Of a stretch of 64,000 bases of DNA, positions 57,140-64,000 are shown piece after piece. The stretch's first letter is position 1. Each line of letters begins with the position of its first letter. Source of the DNA: Avena insularis (lineage: Eukaryota > Streptophyta > Magnoliopsida > Poales > Poaceae); contig CM042684.1 in the NCBI GenBank assembly GCA_023614405.1, forward strand, positions 204,668,941 to 204,732,940, read 5' to 3'. Below the pieces are notes generated by a model, which worked only from the letters and a program-made list of their open reading frames with translations, was not told the origin of the DNA and did not search any database. Both the position numbers and the translations under genes were made by a program.

Positions 57140-57370
57140 TGATGTTGGGGCGCCACTCTTCTTGTAGGCGGTGGCACTTGTTGCCTTGGAGGTTGTTGCA
57201 CTTGACGCCTTCGAGGTTGTGGTGCTTGGCACCTTGGAGATGGTGGTGCTTGGTGCCTTAGAGATGGTGGCGCTTGACGACTTGGAGGTGATGGCTCTCA
57301 TTGCCTTGGAGATGGTGGTGCATGACGCCATGTAGGTGGTGGCGCTTGACGCCTTGGAGGTGGATCATCG
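57140..57370 (-). repeat. Pro-rich coding minisatellite in B2
   Basis: Degenerate units of about 24-30 bp around GACGCCTTGGAGGTGGTGGC, encoding APPSPRQ-like repeats on the minus strand. Absent from the B1 copy at this place. Confidence 0.75.
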
Positions 57371-57519
57371 AAGTAGGTGGTGCCCTTTGGTGTGGCACGC
57401 TTTGCCTTGACAGTCATGGTTTCTTGATGATGCGCCTCCGCTAGCTTGGCGTAGTAGTCCTCTATCACCAAGCGGTGGAGGTATTCTTCATGGCTCATGG
57501 AAGAGCCCTTGAAATTGGA

Positions 57520-57820
57520 GATGTTCGCCATGTCCTCCATGCTTGGTGAGGCGTCGTTGTTGTAGCACTCGAAGTCGTCCATGCTTGGGGAGTCATTGTT
57601 GATGTAGTACTCCATATCACCCAAGCATGTGGAGCCATTGTCGGTGTAGTGCTCCATGCATGAGGAGCCATTGTCGATGTAGAGCTCCAATTCCTCCAAG
57701 CTTGAGGAGCCATAGTTGATGACGCGCTCCATGTCTTCCATGCATGTGGAGCCGTCATAGGTGCAATGCTCCAGGTTCTCAACGCATGCGGAGCCATTGT
57801 CAGAGTAGTGCTCCCTCATG
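57520..57820 (-). repeat. Acidic coding minisatellite in B2
   Basis: Units of about 36-45 bp around CATGGAGCCATTGTCGATGTAG, encoding YxDNGSxCMEDME-like repeats on the minus strand. About eight units here against three or four in B1 (43675-43790). Confidence 0.75.
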
Positions 57821-57906
57821 TCCTCTATACTTGTGGAGTCGTAGTCATGGTGGCTCATCATGGATTCTTCATATATATCATCCTCGGTTCCGAAGTCCCT
57901 AGACAT

Positions 57907-59250
57907 GATTCACAAGACCAAGTGGTGTATATGGAAGTGGTAGGGGGTTAGGGATGCAACGTCAAACATTACTTTACCTTGGAAGATAGTATCGTGCAAG
58001 TGGCAACACTTGAGAGCAATCAAAACCAAGCAAAGTGAAGTTCACGCGGAACATCAAAACCAACTAACCACTAAAAAACACACACACACACAAAGTTTAT
58101 GGTGGATATGTATGGAAGGTGGCGTGTCCAAGAACAATCCGAAATCAAGATATTGTAATGGCAAGTAAAGAACCACGATGATCATAAAGCAAAACAAGTT
58201 AATCCACAAGAAGGAAATATATACAAGGAAACACACATGATAGGATAAATGGGACTTGTGCGATGGAGAAAGTGAACTAAGAACCAAATGATTACCTAGC
58301 GAAGACTATAAGCTCGTGTCGCACAAGTCGAAGGAGAGATGCTAGTTCAATTGCATAAATTGGTGGGCTACAAGATATGCACAATAAGTAAAACCTATTT
58401 GATGTTCATCGAGCTTGCGCTTCCTATTCTATGAGGCACTTGTTTCTTTCTTTCTTTTTATTCTTTTTCATTTTTCCATTTTTTTCACTTTTCTTTTCTT
58501 TTTCACTTGCCTCTTCCTTGTGCCAACAACTATACAAGATAACTATATGAGATAGTGCGCTCACAACTTTTACTCGGAATTCTACAAGGTATCAAATGTG
58601 CATAGCCCAAGCAATCATAGGAGGAACTAGTCTCAATAGGTGTTTGTTGAACGCAAAGATAGTGTAGCTCACAAGGTAAAGCAAGTGGGGAGAAGTCGCG
58701 GAATGCTTATACGTTTCCTTGCCAATCTTCACCCTTTATTGGTAGATTCCGCCTTGCTCACAGAATTTTGTTGGAGTAAATAGCATGAACCATTGATATG
58801 ATGATGTAGAGCTCCTTCTCCTCTTCGAAACAAGCTAAAGAACACCAAAATCCGAGTTCGTATGCAAAAGTTATGCTCAAAACCGTGATAGAGATTTTAT
58901 GTCAGCGGGGGGGGCGGAGACTTTGCCAGAAACTCCGGTTTGGACCGGAACTCTGGTCCGGAGGTTCCAGGACGTGCAGAACTCGTCCGGGACGCGATTT
59001 TGGCAGAAAAACTCGAACCAAAACAAAAAATTGGTGGGGAAATCAAGGAATTAGGCCATGGGAACGAAGGGGAAGGTAGATCAACAAGTTTAGCAAGTAA
59101 TCCATGGATCAAAACCTACCAAAATGCACTCAAATCATAGATCGATCCAAAGCACGAATTGGGGATGTTTTTGGTGGAATTTTCGAATTTATGGGGAAAA
59201 AGACCAAATCGAGGAGAAATCCATGGCAACCAAAAGCTGCTGATACCAGA
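57907..59250 (-). other. Primer site and leader of B2
   Basis: On the minus strand CTGGTATCAGCAGC (59248-59235) follows the LTR, the same primer site and following text (TTTTGGTTGCCA) as family A. The leader is collinear with that of B1, including the pyrimidine tract (58441-58508, plus strand), a CA run (58078-58092) and CCGGA remnants (58930-58975). Confidence 0.7.
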
Positions 59251-60274
59251 TGTTATGGGGTAACCCCGTGGGTGGCCCGATCTTCACGGATCTCGTGGTC
59301 AAATCGATGGGAAAGCGAGGGGAAAGGGAAAAGGGAGCGGAAGCGGACGCACACCTTGCGAAGAACACGATGAACACACGCAAAACTCATACGATACAAG
59401 GCCGATTGCTCCCGCCGGTGGCCACCGGTCCGATAGAATCCTCGCAAGGAAAGATCGGTCAACGTGCTCCCTCGATCCCACGTGGAGAGGGAAGAACACC
59501 TTGGAGAGGGTCTTGACGTCTTGGCAAATGGACACCGATGCCAAGGCCTTTTACAACGAGGGAGGCGCGATGCAAACTCCAAAGAGGTGGTGACGATAGT
59601 CGATCCCCTTTGGTAGAAGGGGATGAGGCAAAATTAGAGATTCCACGAAGGGGGTTTTCTTTAGTCTATCATCTATGCCTAGGGTTACATGAGGGGGTGG
59701 GGGCACTATATATAGGCCAGCCACTAGTTCAGGGGTACTTTAGGAATAAAAGGGGAAAGTCTCTACGGACTAAGGGGTACATGGGCCAAAGGCCCAGCTG
59801 GCGGCACGCAGGCCCATACGCTCAGGCCGGAGACTCCGGTCTGGGCCGAAGACTCCGGTCTATCTCCGGTGTCATCTCTGAAGGGGTCTTCTAGCTGTCC
59901 TCGAGCTCGATCTGGGGGTCGGTCCGGAGATGGGTCCGGAGACTCCGGGGTCTGCTGGCTAGAGACTCCGGGGTCTTCAAGCCAGAGACTCCGGTGTGTG
60001 CAGGGCAGAGACCCGGTGCTCCAGCTGCTGCTTCTTCCGTCTTCTCTTCCAAGACTCCGTCTTGTCGGGCTTGGTGCCCCAGGCTTCCTCCCTTGCCTCC
60101 GTACTCGTCGATATGAACCTATCATGGATATGGGACGGAGTATGAAGTAGTATACCATTCAATTGGGTAGAAAGTGGGCTCGCATAGAGGAACGGATTCA
60201 CCTTTAGAGTCCATGATGACTTGGCATAAGTTGGAGACCATGATGTGGTAACGACCGAAGGTCGGGCTACATCA
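59251..60274 (-). repeat. B2 5' LTR (1024 bp)
   Basis: Plus-strand TGTTATGGGGTAACCCC to GGGCTACATCA, with CCGGAGACTCCGG repeats at 59825-60000 and CTATATATAGG at 59706. After it, family A sequence resumes with TGACGCCTAGCC. Confidence 0.93.
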
Positions 60275-60738
60275 TGACGCCTAGCCAAGTCATCGCATCC
60301 AACATGACACCCATTAACAAGATAAAGCAAGCTAAGGACCCTTGTGAGAAGAGTGGTGATAGAGTCAACCACCATCAAGAGAGTGAGTGCCACATGCCAA
60401 AAATGAGTGGAAAAAATCATGAGTGCCACGACGCAAGCCACAAAATGTGAGAAGAGAGACTTGAGTGTGACCCATACTAACAATCATTCATACAATTCTC
60501 TCTCTTTGTTGTCGGTTTTGCAAGGTACCCAGGATACACCACCAACTACAAGGATAAGGATACAAGATCTCCAACCACAACATGATGGCAAGATGTACCA
60601 CAAGCTCTTCAACAAGTTTGAGAATGTCTTCAACACCGGTGATCCGACCATGTACAAGAACAAGGCCAAGGACACACCTCCTTCCTTGCATGATGAACGA
60701 ACATCGTCGAGGTCGACTCGTTTTCAAGCGGGGGGAGA
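60275..60738 (+). pseudogene. Interior end of the outer A element
   Basis: Collinear with 51136-51597 of the second A copy, from TGACGCCTAGCC to the polypurine tract GCGGGGGGAGA. Several frame breaks. The same pol-less junction is present, so the missing pol is a property of family A and not of one copy. Confidence 0.85.
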
Positions 60739-61767
60739 TGATGTAGCCCAACATACGTAAACCACCTTTGGTACACATCATGCCACGCTAATCATCACTC
60801 CAAAGCTGAACTCCTTCCATGCTTTGCCTTTCGTTGGTTATTATGCGAATGGAATCCTACTTGAGACAAATGCCCATGATGTGACTAGGTCCATGAACAT
60901 GATGCCTAGGAGATGCAGCAAGGATGGCTCTTGAGCCAAGACTCCCAAGCAAGAGGCCTGGAAGAGAAGACGCAAGAAGCTGCTGAAGCAGGACCAGAGT
61001 CTCCGGACCAGCAGAGCGGAGTCTCGGGTCTACCACACCAGAGTTTCTGGCCTGTCCCCGGACCGAGCCCCGAACCCACGCTTGGGACAGTCAGTGACCC
61101 CCTCCGGCGGCAATACCGGAGTCTCCGGTCCACATCGGAGTCTCCGGACCCCACACCGGAGTCTCTGGACCGAGCATCATGGGCCTGCGCGCCTCAAGCT
61201 TGGCTTGGCCCATGTAACGCCCCAAACTTCCTGCTTATGCCTGTTTTACCCCTAGCTCATGGCTGGCCTATATATATGCCCCCACCCCCTCCTTGAAACC
61301 GTAGAGATGATGATGAATTAAGGCATGTGCCTAACCCTAGATGGGAACCCCCTCTCAATAGTAAATATGTGAGTTATACAAGGCCTTGGAGTCGGTGCCC
61401 TTCTACAAGTTGTCAAGACCCTCCTCAAGTGTTTGGTCTCTCCCTATAAAGTATTCTAGTAGTGCTTGGTCTCTCCACTTTGGGATTCTACTTGGTTTCT
61501 ACTCTCTCCATGGTTTGGATTCTACCGTCCGCTTGCCGATCTCTCCTTTGGTGATTCTACCACAAGGTCTCTCGCCGAGGATTCTATTGGATTGGTTATT
61601 CGAACCAACGGGAGCAAATCGAATTGGGTGTGATTTGGCTTGTGTTTGTATCTTTACCTTGCATTAGAGTTGTGTTCATCATGTTCATCATGTTTTCCCT
61701 CACTTCCACCTCAAATCTGTGAAGATCGGGCCACTCTAAGGGTAAATCCACAAGGAGACCCGTAACA
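60739..61767 (+). repeat. Family A LTR, copy A4 (1029 bp)
   Basis: TGATGTAGCCCAACATACG to GACCCGTAACA. It acts as 3' LTR of the first unit and 5' LTR of a following truncated unit. TATA at 61269-61277. Confidence 0.92.
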
Positions 61768-62680
61768 ACTGGTATCAACAGCTTTTGGTTGCCACAGATT
61801 TGACTTCTCCCTTCGATTTCCACTATAAACTGGAAAATACCTAAAATATAGCCCCAAATTGCTTTCGGATCAATCTCTCGTTTTGGTGAGTTGATTGTGG
61901 TTTTAGTCCAATAGAAACTTGTCTTTGGAGTTGGTCTACTTGTGCCCTGCGTTTCCCAGCCCAATTTGGTCGAAATTTTCTGGATTTGAGGGTTCAAGGG
62001 CCGAATTTCTGCTCAAGAACACGAGTTGTTCATCGTGTAGACTCCATACCGGAGTCTCTAGACCGGCAGACCGGAGTCTCCGGCCTACACCGGAGTGTCC
62101 GGACCAGCAACACCGGAGTCTTCGGCCCTGACAAAAATTTTGGTCCCCTTTTCCTTTTTCGACTGATTTCCTTTTGACGTTTGTGTTTCGTGTGCATGTC
62201 TGTCTACTAACAAAAGCTTACGCAATGCCTCGCACTCGACATCGACACCACGGAACTCGAACCATCCCTCCACCAACGGTTGCAAGTGCGACATCACCAC
62301 AAGGTATAACTTGCACCACCCTTGTTAACCCCTTCTTCCTTTGTGTGTTACCTAACCTATCGAGAGTAGCTCATCTTGTGTTTGCCGAAGCATTGTGCGC
62401 TTGGTCTTGCATAAGTCATAGTGTAGAGGCAATAACATAAACTTGACTCCATATCATAGCAAAGAAAGAGGTACAAAAAAAGCTTCTAAGCAAAAGAAAA
62501 AGAGAAAGATACCAATACAAAAGAGAGTCCAAAGCTTCTAAGCAAGAGTGCGAGCAAGAGCAAGGCAAGCGTACAAATTTGTTGCTTCTCCATCTTTTGG
62601 CAAACGGGCTACGGTTTCTCCTAGTGTTGGCACGACACCGAGCATTAGTCTTTGTTAGGACCAATTTTGTTCATCGTTGC
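61768..62680 (+). repeat. Second leader of the outer A element (truncated unit)
   Basis: After LTR A4 a primer site (CTGGTATCAACAGC) and leader are repeated, matching 28582-29515 of the same element. The leader breaks off at TTTTGTTCATCG and joins an LTR end. Confidence 0.85.
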
Positions 62681-62685
62681 ATCCG

Positions 62686-62794
62686 TTGCATTAGAGTTGT
62701 GTTCATCATGTTCATCGTGTTTTCCCTCACTTCCGCCTCAAATCCGTGAAGATCGGTCCACTCCAAGGTTAAATCCACAAGGAGACCCGTAACA
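62686..62794 (+). repeat. Terminal family A LTR fragment, A5 (about 109 bp)
   Basis: TTGCATTAGAGTTGTG to GACCCGTAACA, the last tenth of an A LTR. It carries the outer target duplication CAAGT at its right, so it is the true 3' end of the outer element. Confidence 0.88.
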
Positions 62795-63110
62795 CAAGTG
62801 GTGGTTTATGAAAAGTACAGCACATGTAGTGACCCTAGTTGTGGTTTATGAAAGGGACACGCATGCAATGACATGCATTGGATCGAAGTGGTGGTTTACG
62901 AAAAGAACAAACATGCAATGACTCTAGTTGTGTTTTATGAAACGGACATAGATGCAATGACACTAGTGGTGGTTTATGAAAAGGACACCACATGCAAAGA
63001 CATGCAATGACACTGGTGGATCCATGTGGTTTATCAGAAGGACACCACATGCAATGACTCTGGTGGATCCAAATGGTAGTTTATGAAAAGAACACCACAT
63101 GCTGGAGTGG
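62795..63110. repeat. GTGGTTTATGAAAAGGACA minisatellite, right part
   Basis: Starts with the target copy CAAGT and continues the repeat broken at 27573. About seven degenerate units of 40-48 bp. Confidence 0.85.
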
Positions 63111-63140
63111 CACCATTGCATGTGTTCTTTTCAAAAACCA
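63076..63140. repeat. Fold-back of one minisatellite unit
   Basis: TAGTTTATGAAAAGAACACC...ATGC (63077-63102) is followed by an inverted near-copy, GCATGTGTTCTTTTCAAAAA (63118-63137), around a 15-base spacer. Confidence 0.8.
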
Positions 63141-63149
63141 CAGTAATGC

Positions 63150-63172
63150 ACACTGACACACACACACACACA
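63150..63172. repeat. (CA)n microsatellite
   Basis: An interrupted CA run, ten or so units, next to the family D LTR start. Confidence 0.85.
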
Positions 63173-63175
63173 TTC

Positions 63176-64000
63176 TGTTGAGGGCAAACCTCTAGGATGG
63201 CCCGATCTTTCACGAATTCCACTCAAATCGAGGATGGAGTGCGGGGAAGGAGGGAAGGATGAACACGATGAACCTACGCACGAAGAACGCGATGAACACA
63301 CACACGCAAAACCACGATACACACCAATAGCTCACGCCGACGGTGACCGGTCCGGCGCAATCCCTAGGATCGACGTCGGGCGGAGGACTCTCTCTCGAAC
63401 CGGCACAGCGAGATGGGAGACTCGGTGAGATCTTGACGTCTTGGCAAAGGGACACCGATGCCAAGGCCTTGTACAACGCGGAGGCATGATGAAAACTCCA
63501 AAGAGGTTTGGTGATATTGGTGCTCCTTGGTTAAGGAGCATGAGGCAAGAACTAGATAGATCCACAAAGGGGTTTCCACTAATTCCAATATCATGCCTAG
63601 GGTTTACAAAGGAGGTGGGGGACTATATATAGGCCAACCACAAGTTCAGGGGTAATTCAGGCATTAAAGTAGAGTTCTGGGCGAAGTAGAGGGGTACATG
63701 GGCCACAGGGCCCAACTAGGCTCGCTGGCCCATCTTTAGGCCGGTCAGTCCGGGTCAGAGTGACCAGACAGTCCGGGGTGGCCAAACACTCCGGGTAGTG
63801 TCCGGGTAGTGTTCGAGCTGGCCTTCTGAGTCCACGCCAGGTTGGGGCTAGGGCAGGCCGGACACTCCGGTCGAGTCGCGCCGGACACTCCGGCTAGGCC
63901 GGACACTCTGGCCTGTTCCGGGCAGACACTCCGGCTCCGTCAGATTCAGGACAGGTGCAGCTTCAGGGCTCGTGGGTCGACGCGGTGGGGGTTCGTACCT
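63176..64000 (-). repeat. Family D LTR, partial, runs off the window
   Basis: Plus-strand TGTTGAGGGCAAACC start; its sequence is the reverse complement of a family C-like LTR end, including GGCATCGGTGTCCCTTTGCC, CCAAGGAGCACCAATATC and a TATATATA box (63623-63631). Its array unit reads CCGGACACTCCGG instead of CCGGAGACTCCGG. The minus orientation means the element body, if present, lies right of the window. Confidence 0.82.

Larger units (their letters stand above)
56234..57906 (-). pseudogene. Family-B ORF, N-terminal part, B2 copy
   Basis: Start ATG at 57906 (MSRDFGTEDDIYEESMMSHH), equivalent to 43846 in B1. Residues about 30-125 are acidic repeats of 12-15 residues (DNGSTCMEDME-like, about eight units), more than in B1. 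Open to a TGA at 57298-57300; the same frame continues through a Pro-rich repeat (APPSPRQ-like, about nine units, 57140-57370) not seen in B1. Then 57015-56509 has SAKDKEHRRERHVDDQVRHL and FDVLDDACNLMEEEDEDLYF in another frame. It continues past the retroposon at 54923. Function unknown. Confidence 0.62.
30904..60274 (-). mobile_element. Family-B LTR element B2 (novel ORF, no pol), host of three further insertions
   Basis: Minus-strand element. 5' LTR 60274-59251, primer site, leader, a long ORF in two parts (57906-56234 and 54923-53012) split by a poly(A) retroposon, then the 3' LTR in three pieces (53024-52605, 46725-46422, 31183-30904) split by elements A2 and B1. The uninterrupted A-family sequence across its target can be read in the second A copy near 51130-51150. 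The first bases of its plus-strand left end (TGTTATGGGGTAAC) are missing; the join falls in an AACCC shared by target and LTR. Confidence 0.87.
27574..62794 (+). mobile_element. Outer family-A gypsy element (non-autonomous), split by nested insertions
   Basis: Own sequence: LTR A1 27574-28581, leader and gag/protease remnant 28582-30903, interruption by B2 (30904-60274), interior 60275-60738, LTR A4 60739-61767, a second leader 61768-62680, and a terminal LTR fragment 62686-62794. Perfect 5-bp flanks CAAGT prove the outer limits. It has gag and protease text but no reverse transcriptase, RNase H or integrase, like the second A copy at 46728. Gag here also lacks most of the capsid domain: its text jumps near 30200 from the position equivalent to about 49395 to that equivalent to about 50440 in the second copy. 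Confidence 0.88.

Overview
This 64 kb window looks like repeat-rich intergenic DNA of a large-genome grass, most likely a Triticeae species (wheat, rye, barley or a relative). The basis is family resemblance: a Copia element of the Angela/BARE/WIS type, an LTR tail of the Athila (Sabrina/WHAM-like) type, and several Ty3/gypsy lineages. I found no credible host gene, tRNA, rRNA or CRISPR. Nearly everything is LTR retrotransposon, nested several levels deep, with broken reading frames. No searches were run; family names rest on motifs and on remembered similarity.

Left part (1-26923). A Tekay/Del-like chromovirus (+) fills 1-10044. Its 5' LTR is cut by the window edge, its 3' LTR is about 4.2 kb, and its gag-pol ends in a chromodomain. 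It sits in the 3' part of a Tat-lineage gypsy element (-, 10045-26291) that carries two RNase H domains. The Tat element is split between gag and protease by a decayed Angela-like Copia element (+, 14585-22867). The right LTR of the Tat element abuts the end of an Athila-type LTR (26292-26923).

Right part (27375-64000). A minisatellite (27375-27573, resuming at 62795) was hit by a non-autonomous gypsy element called here family A (27574-62794, target duplication CAAGT). Inside it lies a minus-strand element of family B (B2, 30904-60274). The 3' LTR of B2 received a second B element (B1, 31184-46416, duplication AAGGC) and a second A element (46728-52599, duplication CGGAG/CAGAG). B2's interior received a 1.3 kb poly(A) retroposon (54924-56221, 12-bp duplication). 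B1 received a full-length CRM-like gypsy element, family C (34142-42824, duplication CTAGA). At the right edge a fourth related LTR, family D (-), starts at 63176.

Families A, B, C and D share an LTR plan: a TGATG start, a palindromic CCGGAG-type array upstream of a TATATATA box, and similar 3' ends. C carries gag, protease, reverse transcriptase, RNase H and integrase. A carries gag and protease only. B carries no gag or pol that I recognise, but a long open frame of unknown function with repeated Phe/Cys motifs. All three encode a similar peptide tail inside the start of the LTR. The set looks like one autonomous family with two families that probably depend on it; that dependence is inference.
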